DNA of 64,000 nt from contig NZ_SZQJ01000004.1 in NCBI RefSeq assembly GCF_013369335.1, positions 620,001 to 684,000 of the forward strand. The letters are read 5' to 3'. This stretch comes from Vibrio sp. JPW-9-11-11. GTDB lineage: Bacteria > Pseudomonadota > Gammaproteobacteria > Enterobacterales > Vibrionaceae. This document shows positions 48,570 to 61,257 of the stretch, piece by piece; position 1 is the first letter of the stretch, and the number at the start of each line of letters is the position of its first letter. The translations under genes and the position numbers were made by a program. Below the pieces are notes generated by a model. The model worked only from the letters and a program-made list of their open reading frames with translations, was not told where the DNA came from and did no database searches.

Positions 48570-49862
48570 ATGAGAACCGTTGTTTGGCAGTCATTGAGTG
48601 AATCACAGCAAGATTCAATTTTGGAGCGTCCTGCAATCAGTGAAGGCGCCAATATTACCGCCGCCGTTTCTGAGGTCATCGCCAAGGTACGTCAAGATGG
48701 TGATGCGGCGTTGGTCGAGCTGACCGAAAGGTTTGATGGCGTGAAACCAAAGTCGATTCGAGTCTCAGAAAGCGACATTGAGCAAGCTTGTTTGAGACTC
48801 TCTGATGAGATGAAACAGGCTCTAGAACAAGCCTACCAAAATATTTCTAAGTTCCACAAAGCGCAAAAACCTCAACCCATTAAGGTAGAAACCCAGCCAG
48901 GTGTTGTATGTGAACAGGTGACACGTGCGATACAAAAGGTTGGCTTGTATATCCCTGGGGGCAGTGCACCGTTACCCTCAACAGTATTGATGCTAGGCGT
49001 ACCTGCAAAAATTGCTGGCTGTCGCAAAGTGGTTCTTTGTTCACCTCCACCGATTGCTGATGAAATTCTATATGTCGCTAAGCTGTGTGGCATTGATGAA
49101 GTGTACAATGTTGGTGGTGGTCAGGCCGTGGCTGCAATGGCATATGGCACTGAAACGGTATCGAAAGTCGATAAGATTTTTGGCCCGGGCAATGCTTATG
49201 TGACAGAAGCGAAACGTCAGGTTAGCAACGATTTTCGCGGCGCAGCAATTGATATGCCTGCTGGTCCTTCAGAAGTCTTGGTCCTGGCAGACGAAACGGC
49301 CGATGCGGATTTTATTGCAGCCGATTTATTGAGCCAAGCCGAGCACGGCCCAGACTCTCAAGTGGTATTAGTGACACCTTCGCCCATTATTGCGGATCAA
49401 GTGACGGACGCCGTTCAGCGACAACTCAAACAGCTTTCACGTGCTGAGATTGCTCAGCAAGCGCTGGCGTCGAGTTTGATTATTATCGCAGAGTCGATCA
49501 CCCAATCCATCGCAATCTCGAATTACTACGGCCCTGAGCACTTGATTGTTCAAACTAAAAATCCTCGCGAGCTTTTGCCTCTACTAGATAACGCAGGCTC
49601 GATTTTCTTGGGTGATTGGTCGCCTGAATCCGCTGGTGATTACGCATCTGGCACTAATCACGTTCTGCCAACATACGGCTACACACGTACGTATTCAAGT
49701 TTAGGTTTGGCCGACTTTTCTAAACGTATGACGGTTCAAGAATTGTCTGCTGATGGGCTAAAGAATCTAGCGCCAACGGTGGTCACTATGGCTGAAGCGG
49801 AAGGCTTGGACGCACACAAACGCGCCGTGACAATCCGTGTCGAAAAACTGGCTGCGAAGTAA
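48570..49862 (+). CDS. hisD: Histidinol dehydrogenase
   Basis: A 430-residue zinc enzyme for the last two NAD-dependent oxidations of histidinol to histidine. Signature [20 protein letters not shown] with [15 protein letters not shown]; zinc-site region [34 protein letters not shown] near the C-terminus. Second structural gene of the operon. Confidence 0.97.
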   Translation: MRTVVWQSLSESQQDSILERPAISEGANITAAVSEVIAKVRQDGDAALVELTERFDGVKPKSIRVSESDIEQACLRLSDEMKQALEQAYQNISKFHKAQKPQPIKVETQPGVVCEQVTRAIQKVGLYIPGGSAPLPSTVLMLGVPAKIAGCRKVVLCSPPPIADEILYVAKLCGIDEVYNVGGGQAVAAMAYGTETVSKVDKIFGPGNAYVTEAKRQVSNDFRGAAIDMPAGPSEVLVLADETADADFIAADLLSQAEHGPDSQVVLVTPSPIIADQVTDAVQRQLKQLSRAEIAQQALASSLIIIAESITQSIAISNYYGPEHLIVQTKNPRELLPLLDNAGSIFLGDWSPESAGDYASGTNHVLPTYGYTRTYSSLGLADFSKRMTVQELSADGLKNLAPTVVTMAEAEGLDAHKRAVTIRVEKLAAK

Positions 49863-50915
<1,053 letters not shown>

Positions 50916-50984
50916 GTAGAGACAGAATTTATCGCTCTCGCATATAGCGGGGACGTCAAAAAAAATAGCAATAAGGAAGTTCGT

Positions 50985-52058
50985 GTGAGCAAGCAACAAA
51001 AAATCCTATTTATCGACCGTGATGGCACCTTAATTGTTGAGCCGCCAGTTGATTTTCAAGTCGACCGTTTAGACAAGTTAAAACTAGAGCCGTTGGTGAT
51101 TCCAAGCTTGCTAGCTTTGCAGGATGCAGGCTACCGCCTAGTGATGGTAACGAATCAAGACGGTTTAGGGACAGATAGCTACCCTCAAGCAGACTTTGAT
51201 GCACCACACAACATGATGATGGAGATTTTTGAATCTCAAGGCGTGAAATTCGATGATGTGTTGATTTGTCCTCACTTCGATGAAGATAACTGCTCTTGTC
51301 GTAAACCTAAGTTGGGGATGGTGAAAGAGTACCTTCAAGGTGGCAAAGTGGATTTCCAAAACTCAGCTGTCATTGGTGATCGTCAAACTGATATTCAACT
51401 TGCTGAAAACATGGCTATTCGCGGCATTCAATACAACCCAGAGACCATGGGTTGGAAGCAAATTGTTAAAGATTTGACCGTCAAGGCGCGCGTGGCTGAA
51501 GTGATTCGTACTACCAAGGAAACGGATATCAAGGTAGCCGTCAATCTCGATGAGCAAGGTGGCAACGACATCACTACGGGTCTTGGCTTTTTCGACCACA
51601 TGCTGGACCAAATCGCGACACACGGCGGTTTCCAAATGGTGTGTAAGGTAGAAGGTGATTTGCACATTGATGACCACCACACCGTTGAAGATACCGCTCT
51701 AGCGTTGGGTCAAGCTCTTAAAGAGGCGCTAGGTGATAAGCGCGGTATCGGCCGTTTTGGTTTTAGCCTACCAATGGATGAGTGCTTAGCACAGTGCGCA
51801 CTGGATCTTTCCGGTCGTCCTTACCTTAAGTTCGACGCTGAGTTCGGTCGTGAGAAAGTGGGTGATCTTTCAACGGAGATGGTGGTGCACTTCTTCCGTT
51901 CTCTGACTGACACTCTAGCCTGTACGCTTCACCTTTCATCTGCGGGCAACAATGATCACCATATCATTGAAAGTTTGTTTAAAGCGTTTGGCCGTACTCT
52001 GCGCCAAGCAATCAAAGTAGAAGGCACTGAGCTACCAAGCAGTAAAGGCGTTCTTTAA
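50985..52058 (+). CDS. hisB: Bifunctional histidinol-phosphatase / imidazoleglycerol-phosphate dehydratase
   Basis: A 357-residue fusion. The N-terminal HAD phosphatase (about 1-165) has [22 protein letters not shown] and a zinc cluster [15 protein letters not shown]. The C-terminal IGPD (about 168-357) has [35 protein letters not shown] and [20 protein letters not shown]. It does the sixth and eighth steps. The fused form is typical of gamma-proteobacteria. The start is GTG behind AAGGAAG. Confidence 0.97.
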   Translation: MSKQQKILFIDRDGTLIVEPPVDFQVDRLDKLKLEPLVIPSLLALQDAGYRLVMVTNQDGLGTDSYPQADFDAPHNMMMEIFESQGVKFDDVLICPHFDEDNCSCRKPKLGMVKEYLQGGKVDFQNSAVIGDRQTDIQLAENMAIRGIQYNPETMGWKQIVKDLTVKARVAEVIRTTKETDIKVAVNLDEQGGNDITTGLGFFDHMLDQIATHGGFQMVCKVEGDLHIDDHHTVEDTALALGQALKEALGDKRGIGRFGFSLPMDECLAQCALDLSGRPYLKFDAEFGREKVGDLSTEMVVHFFRSLTDTLACTLHLSSAGNNDHHIIESLFKAFGRTLRQAIKVEGTELPSSKGVL

Positions 52059-52071
52059 GGGAGAGTAACCA

Positions 52072-52686
52072 ATGACAGAACAGAGAGTCGTCATTATTGA
52101 TACCGGCTGTGCCAACGTTTCTTCGGTAAAATTTGCCATTGAGCGCTTAGGCTATGAGGTAACGATTTCTAAAGATCCACAAGTTGTTTTGGCTGCCGAT
52201 AAGCTATTTCTTCCGGGCGTAGGAACCGCCAGCGAAGCGATGAAAAACCTTGCAGAGCGTGATCTAATTAACTTAGTAAAACAAGTAGAAAAGCCGTTGC
52301 TTGGTATCTGTTTGGGTATGCAATTGCTCGGTAAAGTTTCTCAGGAGAAAGGCCAAAAAGCCGATGAGTTAGTTGAGTGCCTTGGACTGTGTGATGGTGA
52401 AGTAAAACTGCTACAAACGGGTGATTTGCCACTGCCGCATATGGGGTGGAACACGGTGTCTGCAAAAACAGGTAACCCACTGTTCAAGGGTATTGAAGAG
52501 GGTGAGTACTTCTACTTCGTACACAGCTTTGCTATGCCAGTGGGAGAGTACACCATCGCTGAGTGTGATTACGGAAACCCTTTCACTGCAGCAGTGCAGA
52601 GTGGCAACTACTATGGTGTGCAGTTCCACCCTGAGCGTTCTTCAAAAGCGGGCGCGAAGCTTATTCAAAACTTCTTAGAATTATAA
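52072..52686 (+). CDS. hisH: Imidazole glycerol phosphate synthase, glutaminase subunit
   Basis: A 204-residue class-I glutamine amidotransferase supplying ammonia to HisF. Nucleophile Cys in [12 protein letters not shown], with His/Glu in [14 protein letters not shown], completes the triad. The N-terminus [20 protein letters not shown] is typical. It is 13 bases after hisB and 12 before hisA. Confidence 0.97.
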   Translation: MTEQRVVIIDTGCANVSSVKFAIERLGYEVTISKDPQVVLAADKLFLPGVGTASEAMKNLAERDLINLVKQVEKPLLGICLGMQLLGKVSQEKGQKADELVECLGLCDGEVKLLQTGDLPLPHMGWNTVSAKTGNPLFKGIEEGEYFYFVHSFAMPVGEYTIAECDYGNPFTAAVQSGNYYGVQFHPERSSKAGAKLIQNFLEL

Positions 52687-54187
<1,501 letters not shown>

Positions 54188-54191
<4 letters not shown>

Positions 54192-54823
54192 GTTTTAACA
54201 CCGCCGAAGTAAGTTCGCTTTCTGAGCGCATCAACTGGGAAAAGGTGGATGGTTTGGTACCTGCCATCGTACAAGATTTCCAATCGAGCCAAGTGTTGAT
54301 GATGGGTTACATGAACCAAGATGCGTTGGCAAAAACGGGCGAGACGGGTCAAGTGACGTTTTTTTCTCGTACTAAACAGCGTTTATGGACCAAAGGGGAA
54401 ACCTCTGGCAATGTGTTGCAGTTAGTAAATCTTTCATTGGATTGCGACAATGACACGTTGTTAGTTAAGGTCAATCCGATTGGCCCCACTTGCCATACAG
54501 GAACCACGACTTGTTGGGATGGCGATTCGCAAGAAGAGAGCCAAATGGTGTGGCTTCATCAACTTGAGCAATTATTGGCTGCCCGCAAGAGTGCCGATCC
54601 AGACTCTTCGTATACCGCCAGTCTTTATGCCCGTGGTACCAAGCGTATTTCGCAGAAAGTGGGCGAAGAAGGTGTTGAAGTCGCGCTTGCGGCGACGTCG
54701 GGCGATAAGGCGGAGTTAGTGTGTGAATCTGCTGATTTGATTTACCACTTAATGGTATTGCTTCAAGATCAAGGGTTATCAATCAATGACGTCGTTAATA
54801 AGCTCAAAGAGCGTCACAAGTAA
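54188..54823 (+). CDS. hisI: Bifunctional phosphoribosyl-AMP cyclohydrolase / phosphoribosyl-ATP pyrophosphatase
   Basis: 211 residues, a HisI-HisE fusion doing the second and third steps. The N-terminal HisI domain has [35 protein letters not shown] and the zinc cysteines in [10 protein letters not shown] and [12 protein letters not shown]. The C-terminal HisE helical domain has [20 protein letters not shown] and [11 protein letters not shown]. Last gene of the operon; a terminator follows. Confidence 0.96.
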
Positions 54824-54839
54824 ACTCTGAGTAAACAAA

Positions 54840-54866
54840 AAAACCGCCGTTAAGGCGGTTTTTTTA
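54840..54866. terminator. Terminator at the end of the his operon
   Basis: AAAACCGCC-GTTAA-GGCGGTTTTTTT, with an A run on the other side, serving the convergent TPR gene as well. Confidence 0.92.
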
Positions 54867-54873
54867 CGTGGTT

Positions 54874-55737
54874 TTATTCGCTTTGAGTTGGAATCAAGGC
54901 ATCAAACCTTGGGTTACCGTGCAACCCCTCCAAATCTGGTTCTGTATCGATCAAGTCTGAAATGGATGGACTTGCTTCGATGGCCTTTTCTAGATCTTCG
55001 ATCGCTTGCTCTTCAACCCCCAGACGTGAATAGGCACAGGCTCTTTGATATAAAGCGGGTCCATTGGTGTTGTCTAACTCAAGAACTCGATTACATAGGC
55101 TGAGTGCCCAATGGTATTCTTTGATTTCCATCGCCGCATCGGCTTTGTAGGTCAATGCTTCTAGATCACCAGGCCTGATAGTAAGAATCTCATCGAAAAC
55201 GTCGATACGCTGTTCTGCGGTCGGCATACTTTGCGCCCTCAACCATAGGTTGTGGATCTCGTTAATCTTTTCAATTTCTTTATTGTTCTCACTAATAATG
55301 CGGGTTTTGCGTTTTAGGTCGCGCTCCAGCACGCTGAATTTTTTCTCATACTCTTTGGCGATAGCATCAAGACGTTTGTCTGCCATTTCTTTCGTGTTGT
55401 GTTTAAACTCACGTAGAGACTGCCATCCCACAAAGGCAATCAGTGAGGCGACACCCGCGATAATGTAGAAAAAGTAGGTGACAGTAACGTTGGCATAGTT
55501 GAGTGACTTATCCGCCACACTAAGTTCTCGATCAGTAATTTGCACGATCACTCGTCGTTCAAGATCCTGCTGATCTTGGCGAAGAGCCTTGAGCTCATCG
55601 AGTATGTATCGCTCCATTAATGGGCGGTCGAGTAGTTCAGAATCCGAATAGGCAGTCGATTCAGTGAAACCGGGCATACTGGTTAGAGTGCAAAGCATGC
55701 CAAATAACGTTATCCACAATCGCATATTAGCGTCCAT
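54874..55737 (-). CDS. Membrane-anchored coiled-coil/TPR protein of unknown function
   Basis: 287 residues. A signal-like N-terminus (RLWITLFGMLCTLTSMPGFT) is followed by a short periplasmic helix (LKALRQDQQDLERRV). A membrane segment (VTYFFYIIAGVASLIAFVGW, about residues 87-106) and a cytoplasmic coiled coil (about 108-160) come next. Two to three TPR-like repeats follow (AMEIKEYHWALSLCNRVLEL; PALYQRACAYSRLGVEEQAI). It is probably an inner-membrane scaffold or adaptor. No operon partner: it lies alone between hisI and ectA. The ATG at 55725 is an equally possible start and gives a cleaner signal peptide. Confidence 0.7.
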   Translation of the reverse strand: MDANMRLWITLFGMLCTLTSMPGFTESTAYSDSELLDRPLMERYILDELKALRQDQQDLERRVIVQITDRELSVADKSLNYANVTVTYFFYIIAGVASLIAFVGWQSLREFKHNTKEMADKRLDAIAKEYEKKFSVLERDLKRKTRIISENNKEIEKINEIHNLWLRAQSMPTAEQRIDVFDEILTIRPGDLEALTYKADAAMEIKEYHWALSLCNRVLELDNTNGPALYQRACAYSRLGVEEQAIEDLEKAIEASPSISDLIDTEPDLEGLHGNPRFDALIPTQSE

Positions 55738-55869
55738 CTATCTATTTGTTTCTAGTGCATAAACTTTAACAAATTTGTTCATGACTTTATACGTTAGCTT
55801 GGTAATTTCACGCCCCCTCCCAACGCGCGGGCGCTACTCTATCACGATCTTGCCTAGCTCAAACTATTA

Positions 55870-55883
55870 ATTAGACTACTAAT
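55870..55883. promoter_or_regulatory. ATTAG-ACTA-CTAAT palindrome upstream of ectA
   Basis: A perfect 5-4-5 dyad, of the size bound by MarR-family regulators such as the ectoine repressors CosR/EctR. It lies 19 bases left of the CRP site. The assignment to CosR is a guess. Confidence 0.35.
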
Positions 55884-55901
55884 GAATATTAACCTAATTT
55901 A

Positions 55902-55917
55902 TGTGATTTATATCACA
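55902..55917. promoter_or_regulatory. CRP-cAMP site upstream of ectA
   Basis: TGTGA-TTTATA-TCACA is a perfect match to the conserved core of the CRP consensus, 100 bases before the likely ectA ATG. Confidence 0.75.
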
Positions 55918-56017
55918 TTTATTGGGTGTTTAACCGAATTGAATTTGATTTCTTAATCGATTCTAGCCGATATTAATGGCGGAAATTGTTTAGAGTTCAA
56001 AGGAAATGTTTTTATAT

Positions 56018-56560
56018 ATGATTTCTTCAGCACCTTGGGTTATGTATCCTGAAATACAGGACGGCCAACAGTCAGAATTGAGCCTTACTCAGCCTTGTGC
56101 TGAAGACGGCGATGGTATTGCCCAGCTTATTGCGGACTGCCCGCCACTCGACATTAATTCTTCGTACTGTAATTTTTTGCAGTCTACTCATTTTCGCAAA
56201 ACTTGCGTAATCGCTAAGCAAGGTGGACGAGTTGCGGGGTTTATCTCTGCTTACTTAAAACCTGAGCAGCCGAACACTTTGTTCGTTTGGCAGGTCGCGA
56301 TTGGTACAGATTTTCGTGGACAGGGATTGGCCTTCACTATGCTTTCCTCGTTGCTTAACCGTGAAAACTTGAGCCACATCGATGCGGTTGAGACGACGAT
56401 AACCAAAGACAACCAAGCTTCTTGGGCGCTGTTTAACAAGCTCGACCAAAATCACGGTATGCAAGGGAAAGTGAGTAAGTTCCTCGATGAGCATGAACAT
56501 TTCAAAGGGAAACATGATAGCGAATACTTGTATCGTATCCCATTAAACCATAACCAATAA
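56018..56560 (+). CDS. ectA: L-2,4-diaminobutyrate acetyltransferase
   Basis: A GNAT-family enzyme making N-gamma-acetyl-diaminobutyrate, the second step of ectoine synthesis after EctB. About 180 residues from MISSAPWVMYPEIQDG. Family blocks: LIADCPPLDINSSYCNFLQS (EctA-specific), VWQVAIGTDFRGQGLAFTML (acetyl-CoA loop R/Q-X-X-G) and TITKDNQASWALFNKL. The ATG at 56006 is also open but sits only one base after AAAGGA; 56018 is about 13 bases away. Neither spacing is ideal, so the start is uncertain. First gene of ectABC. Confidence 0.93.
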   Translation: MISSAPWVMYPEIQDGQQSELSLTQPCAEDGDGIAQLIADCPPLDINSSYCNFLQSTHFRKTCVIAKQGGRVAGFISAYLKPEQPNTLFVWQVAIGTDFRGQGLAFTMLSSLLNRENLSHIDAVETTITKDNQASWALFNKLDQNHGMQGKVSKFLDEHEHFKGKHDSEYLYRIPLNHNQ

Positions 56561-56584
56561 TCAGGAGTTAGAAACGGTATCATC

Positions 56585-57850
56585 ATGGATATTTTTAAAA
56601 AGCAGGAATCAAAAGTCCGCTCTTATTCGAACAGCTTTCCAGTAGTTTTTACTAAAGCAAAAGGATGCTGGCTTGAGACAGAACAAGGCGAACGGTACTT
56701 AGATTTCCTAGCTGGGGCTGGTTCACTGAACTATGGCCACAATAACCCTGTATTAAAACTGGCTTTACTTGAGTACATCGAGATGGATGGTATAACCCAT
56801 GGCCTAGATATGCACTCTCAAGCAAAAGCAGACTTCTTAACCGCGCTACAAAATTACATCTTGGCGCCGCGCGATCTTAACTACAAAGTTCAGTTTACTG
56901 GCCCGACCGGTACCAATGCGGTGGAAGCGGCACTCAAGCTGGCACGCAAGGTCAAAGGACGCGACTCAATTGTCGCCTTCACTAACGGCTTTCATGGTTG
57001 TACCACAGGAGCACTCTCTGCAACCGGTAACCAACACCATCGCCAAGGCGCAGGTACCAGCCTGACCAATGTGACACGCATTCCGTTTGAAGGATACGCT
57101 GATATCGATGGGCTTAAGCTGTTTGAAACCATGCTCAATGACAACTCTGCCGGTATGGACAAACCAGCAGCAGTATTGCTAGAGACGGTACAAGGTGAGG
57201 GTGGTTTAAACGTCGCTTCAGAACAGTGGCTTCAGCGCTTACGTAAGATTTGTGACCAGAATGACATCTTGATGATCGTAGATGACATTCAAGCTGGCTG
57301 TGGCCGTACTGGTACTTTCTTCAGTTTTGAGCCGTCGGGTATCGTGCCTGACATCGTGACGCTATCGAAATCTATCGGCGGATATGGTCTCCCAATGGCA
57401 GTCGTGTTGCTTAAACCCGAGCTCGATCAGTGGAAACCAGGTGAGCACAACGGAACCTTCCGCGGCAACAATCATGCGTTCGTGACCGCTGCTAAGGCAT
57501 TAGAGATCTACTGGGCTGATGGACAGTTCGAAGAACACATTGCCCTTTGCTCTGAAAAAGTGAGCGAAGTGATTCAACGCAATATCAAACGTTACCCTGA
57601 ACTGTTCTCAAAGCAAAAGGGGCGAGGCATGATGACGGGGGTTGAGTGTCATGATGGCGACATCTCCGATGAAATAACAAGCGCGTGTTTTGCTAATGGA
57701 ATGGTGATTGAAACCGCGGGTCCAAATGATGAAGTGGTGAAATTCTTCTGCCCGCTAACTATTACCGAAGCAGAACTAGAAGAAGGTCTTGCGATCTTTG
57801 AGAAGTCCGTGAGCCAAGTGGCCGCAAAACACATTAAGAAAGCATCTTAG
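56585..57850 (+). CDS. ectB: Diaminobutyrate-2-oxoglutarate aminotransferase
   Basis: A 421-residue class-III PLP aminotransferase turning aspartate semialdehyde into diaminobutyrate, the committing step of ectoine synthesis. FLAGAGSLNYGHNNPVLK, FTGPTGTNAVEAALKLARKV, DDIQAGCGRTGTFFSFEPSG (PLP Asp) and TLSKSIGGYGLPMAVVL (Schiff-base Lys) are diagnostic. It lies 24 bases after ectA. Confidence 0.97.
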   Translation: MDIFKKQESKVRSYSNSFPVVFTKAKGCWLETEQGERYLDFLAGAGSLNYGHNNPVLKLALLEYIEMDGITHGLDMHSQAKADFLTALQNYILAPRDLNYKVQFTGPTGTNAVEAALKLARKVKGRDSIVAFTNGFHGCTTGALSATGNQHHRQGAGTSLTNVTRIPFEGYADIDGLKLFETMLNDNSAGMDKPAAVLLETVQGEGGLNVASEQWLQRLRKICDQNDILMIVDDIQAGCGRTGTFFSFEPSGIVPDIVTLSKSIGGYGLPMAVVLLKPELDQWKPGEHNGTFRGNNHAFVTAAKALEIYWADGQFEEHIALCSEKVSEVIQRNIKRYPELFSKQKGRGMMTGVECHDGDISDEITSACFANGMVIETAGPNDEVVKFFCPLTITEAELEEGLAIFEKSVSQVAAKHIKKAS

Positions 57851-57865
57851 AACGAGAGATTAGTC

Positions 57866-58252
57866 ATGATAGTTAGAACGCTAGAAGAGTGTCGTGATAG
57901 TGAACGTCGAGTAGTCGCCGAAACGTGGGAAAGTGTACGTATGTTGTTGAAAGATGACAACATGGGATTTTCTTTCCACATTACGACCATATACGAAGAC
58001 ACTGAAACGCACATTCATTACAAGAACCATCTCGAGTCTGTCTATTGCGTCAGTGGTGAAGGAGAGATTGAAGTGGTCGGTGGAGAAACGTATCCAATTC
58101 GTCCAGGTACGCTTTACATCTTAGATAAGCATGATGAGCACTACCTCCGTGCGTATAAAGGTACGCCGATGGTCATGGCTTGTGTGTTTAATCCGCCAAT
58201 CACAGGCCGAGAAGTTCACGACGAAAACGGTGTCTACCCGCTGGTTGACTAA
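57866..58252 (+). CDS. ectC: Ectoine synthase
   Basis: A 128-residue cupin that closes the ring of ectoine by water elimination. [60 protein letters not shown] and [13 protein letters not shown] give the iron-ligand and substrate residues of the EctC family. No ectD (hydroxylase) follows, so the product is ectoine, not hydroxyectoine. A hairpin with a T run separates it from the aspartokinase gene. Confidence 0.97.
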   Translation: MIVRTLEECRDSERRVVAETWESVRMLLKDDNMGFSFHITTIYEDTETHIHYKNHLESVYCVSGEGEIEVVGGETYPIRPGTLYILDKHDEHYLRAYKGTPMVMACVFNPPITGREVHDENGVYPLVD

Positions 58253-58265
58253 CCGCTTGTCTTTG

Positions 58266-58288
58266 AGGGGCGAAAGCCCCTTTTATTT
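58266..58288 (+). terminator. Terminator-like hairpin between ectC and ask
   Basis: GGGGC-GAAA-GCCCC followed by TTTTATTT: a short stem with a stable GNRA tetraloop. It lies inside what is normally one operon and may lower aspartokinase expression relative to ectABC. Confidence 0.7.
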
Positions 58289-58329
58289 ACCTATTCAACT
58301 CACATTTTAGAAACCCAAAAGGTTCTTAT

Positions 58330-59769
58330 ATGACTTATACCGTAGAGAAAATCGGCGGTACTTCAATGACAGCATTTGATGCTGTTCTCGACAATATTAT
58401 TTTACGTCCCGCTGAAAATGACCGTTATAACCGAGTGTTTGTTGTATCGGCCTATGGCGGCATGACGGATTCACTACTCGAGTGTAAAAAAACCAGTAAG
58501 CCTGGCGTCTATCAACTGATTGCCAAGCGTGATGATGGTTGGCAAGAAGCACTTTCCTATTTGGAACAGCGTATGTTGTTGACTAATGAACATATGTTTG
58601 CCGATCCAATGAGTCGCCACCGTGCCGATAAGTTTATCCGTTCACGTATCGCTGAGGCGAAGAATTGCATCTCCAATATTCTTGAAACCTGTGAGTATGG
58701 CCAGTTTTCGCTGCGTCACTACTTGCCGCAGATCCGCGAGTTTTTGGCTTCAATCGGTGAAGCACACAGTGCGTTTAACACAGTACTGAAACTGAAAAAC
58801 ATCGGTTTAAATGCGCGTTTTGTCGACCTCTCGGGTTGGACGACAAACACACCGAAAAGCCTAGATGAGAGTATTCGAGATGCATTTGCTGACATTGACG
58901 TCACCAAAGAGCTGCCGATAGTGACGGGTTATGCTTCTTGTTCTGAGGGGCTGATGTCCACCTATGACCGTGGTTACAGTGAGATTACCTTTAGCCGAAT
59001 TGCCGCGCTCACCGGCGCTGATTTGGCGATTATTCACAAAGAATACCACCTTAGCTCGGCTGACCCTCGCGTTGTCGGTCCAGAGAAAGTACTGCCGATC
59101 GGTAAAACGAACTATGATGTGGCGGATCAGCTCGCAAACTTAGGTATGGAAGCCATTCACCCTAACGCTGCCGCTGGCCTGCGTGACAAAAGTATTGAGT
59201 TACAAATTAAAAATACCTTTGAGCCAGAGCACCCAGGTACACTGATTTCTAACGATTATCAGTCGAGCAAAGATAAGATCGAGATTATCGCAGGTAAAGA
59301 GAAGGTGTTTGCTCTTCACTTGTTTGACCAAGGAATGGTCGGAAACGTCGATAATGTTAGTTACGATTTGATGGAAATTATTTCTGACGCCCATGTCAGC
59401 TTAATAGGCAAAGAGATGAACGCCAACTCAATCACTTATTACTTGGGTGGTAGCAGCGAGAATCTCAACAAAGTACTGTACAAAGCAGAAAAGAAATATC
59501 CGCAAGCCGAAATAAAGGGCCGTATGGTAGCGCTGATTTCTGCGATCGGCGCGCAAATTGATACCAATAAAGCGTTAGCCCAAGGTGTATTCGCGCTCTT
59601 GAATCAAGGGATTACTCCGGTCGCGCTACACTCATCCATGCGCAATGTGAATGTGCAGTTTGTGGTCAGTGATAAAGAGTATCAGCAAGCGATTTTCTCT
59701 TTGCATCAAGAGTTTTTTGCAGACAGACAAGCGCAAAGCACCAAACCAAAGCCACAGAAAGTGGCATAG
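58330..59769 (+). CDS. ask: Ectoine-specific aspartokinase
   Basis: 479 residues. It phosphorylates aspartate to feed aspartate semialdehyde into EctB. N-terminal kinase motif VEKIGGTSMTAFDAVLDNII; AFADIDVTKELPIVTGYASC and GYSEITFSRIAALTGADLAI in the catalytic domain. Two C-terminal ACT-like regions follow (about 330-470: SLIGKEMNANSITYYLGGSS). Isoenzymes of this type (Ask_Ect) are thought to escape lysine/threonine feedback, allowing bulk ectoine synthesis. It is 77 bases after ectC, behind a hairpin. Confidence 0.94.
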   Translation: MTYTVEKIGGTSMTAFDAVLDNIILRPAENDRYNRVFVVSAYGGMTDSLLECKKTSKPGVYQLIAKRDDGWQEALSYLEQRMLLTNEHMFADPMSRHRADKFIRSRIAEAKNCISNILETCEYGQFSLRHYLPQIREFLASIGEAHSAFNTVLKLKNIGLNARFVDLSGWTTNTPKSLDESIRDAFADIDVTKELPIVTGYASCSEGLMSTYDRGYSEITFSRIAALTGADLAIIHKEYHLSSADPRVVGPEKVLPIGKTNYDVADQLANLGMEAIHPNAAAGLRDKSIELQIKNTFEPEHPGTLISNDYQSSKDKIEIIAGKEKVFALHLFDQGMVGNVDNVSYDLMEIISDAHVSLIGKEMNANSITYYLGGSSENLNKVLYKAEKKYPQAEIKGRMVALISAIGAQIDTNKALAQGVFALLNQGITPVALHSSMRNVNVQFVVSDKEYQQAIFSLHQEFFADRQAQSTKPKPQKVA

Positions 59770-59796
59770 CGGCAGAAAATCGTCTCCTCCTTAGTT

Positions 59797-59827
59797 GCGC
59801 CCCACGATTGGGGCGCTTTTTTGTTTT
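59797..59827. terminator. Terminator after ask, facing mntX
   Basis: GCGCCCC-ACGATT-GGGGCGC followed by TTTTTTGTTTT. Confidence 0.9.
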
Positions 59828-59846
59828 AACAACGCGTTACCTTGTA

Positions 59847-61049
59847 TTATTCAAACAACCAGTAATAGCCATACCCGACAACAAGTGCTGGTATTGCCGA
59901 GTAGACACTGGCAACCAAAGCGGCTCTCGGGGCCAAGGCAATGGCTGGAAAAAGCGCATCGCCGTCATTGGAGATGGCATTCGATAGCTGCGCTGATAAC
60001 GGCGCGACACCAGAAAGATAAAGGCTGGTGACAAGAATTTGCGGGCCACATCCGGGTAATAAACCGATGATGATTCCCGCGAGTGGCATCCAAGCTCCCC
60101 ATTGACTTAGTGTTGTTGACAACTGTATATCGGCACTGGAACGAATTAATTCAAAGACAATAAACGCAACGATCACCCAAGCGGTCACAAAGTTGGTATC
60201 TTGAGCGGCCTTTTGCATGGGGTGCGAGGAGAGTGACTTGCAGTCTTCCGCAACGGTCGATTGATAATCGTTGATCTCTTTAGTTAACGACCAAAGCAGC
60301 ATGCTGACCACAATTAACACCGCGCCGACCCATTCCAAGGTATGCGTGGGCAGCGACATCATTTGGTTGAGGTCTACTTGGAAAGAGTTCAGACCAGCAA
60401 TAATGGCCGACGGCACCAGCATCCATTGCCAGAACAACCCTTGCAAGTTAATGGCGGTTTGCTCGATTGGTCGCTTAGTATTATCGCACCAAACGGGGAG
60501 AGGAGCGGACTGCTCTCGGGTGGGGCGCAAAAAGTCATCGCGGTGAATGGCATTGACGCCCCATCCAGTGGCACATCCAGCAACCAATCCCACCATGATG
60601 ACCATCAATCCTGTTTCAGGCTGGCTGGCTAGCAGTAGAAACGCGGCATCACCCATGGTTGATGTCAGTACGGCAACCATGGCGCCAAAGCCAACTCGAC
60701 CGCTGACAAACTGAGTGGTGACTATGATCGCACCCCCACAACCGGGTAGCGCTCCTAAAAATGAAGCGAAAACGACTTGGTAGTAACGTGAATCGTGATA
60801 AAGATTCACCACTCGATTAGATTGACTAAATAAGCGCGATAAATAATGGTAGAGCGCCAGCGTCAGCGCGACATAGCTCGCCACTGCCCAATAAGCATCG
60901 GCCAGCGACAGTAGAACGGTTTCTCTTGCCGCTGGCGCCGACAGCAAAATGATCAAGCTAATGGGCAGCAGTAGGCGTTTATAGGCAGGGCGGAATTGGG
61001 TTAGATTGAGGTCTATACTCCGCAGCATGTTCAGTTTGATGTTATCCAT
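59847..61049 (-). CDS. mntX: Predicted manganese transporter (MntX-like, putative permease)
   Basis: 400 residues and about ten membrane segments in two related halves. Each half has an LPGCG motif (LGALPGCGGAIIVTTQFVSG; IGLLPGCGPQILVTSLYLSG) and a downstream acidic site (TSTMGDAAFLLLA; SNDGDALFPAIALAP). The halves look like an internal duplication with a cytoplasmic linker between. The family is annotated as a putative manganese transporter from its regulon context and is not biochemically settled; direction of transport is unknown. A perfect Fur/Mur-type palindrome lies 17 bases upstream of the ATG, and Mn-dependent PpaC is divergent from it. Confidence 0.75.
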   Translation of the reverse strand: MDNIKLNMLRSIDLNLTQFRPAYKRLLLPISLIILLSAPAARETVLLSLADAYWAVASYVALTLALYHYLSRLFSQSNRVVNLYHDSRYYQVVFASFLGALPGCGGAIIVTTQFVSGRVGFGAMVAVLTSTMGDAAFLLLASQPETGLMVIMVGLVAGCATGWGVNAIHRDDFLRPTREQSAPLPVWCDNTKRPIEQTAINLQGLFWQWMLVPSAIIAGLNSFQVDLNQMMSLPTHTLEWVGAVLIVVSMLLWSLTKEINDYQSTVAEDCKSLSSHPMQKAAQDTNFVTAWVIVAFIVFELIRSSADIQLSTTLSQWGAWMPLAGIIIGLLPGCGPQILVTSLYLSGVAPLSAQLSNAISNDGDALFPAIALAPRAALVASVYSAIPALVVGYGYYWLFE

Positions 61050-61065
61050 ACTAACCCTTGATGCA

Positions 61066-61084
61066 AATGATAATAATTATCATT
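61066..61084. promoter_or_regulatory. Fur/Mur box between mntX and ppaC
   Basis: AATGATAATAATTATCATT is a perfect 9-1-9 palindrome, close to the 19-base Fur consensus GATAATGATAATCATTATC. It is immediately upstream of mntX and about 175 bases from ppaC. Confidence 0.85.
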
Positions 61085-61257
61085 ATATATTGGTGTGGTT
61101 TTTATTCAATAGTTTTCTGTGGGGAGGACTCATGATGCTATGCCTTATGCCGAAATAATCTTTTCCAATCGATGACAAACCGACAAAATAGGGTAAAATG
61201 TTGGGTTTGTGAGTAATTGCCCAAGTCGGGAATAAATTAAGTCAGATAGGAAAAAAG

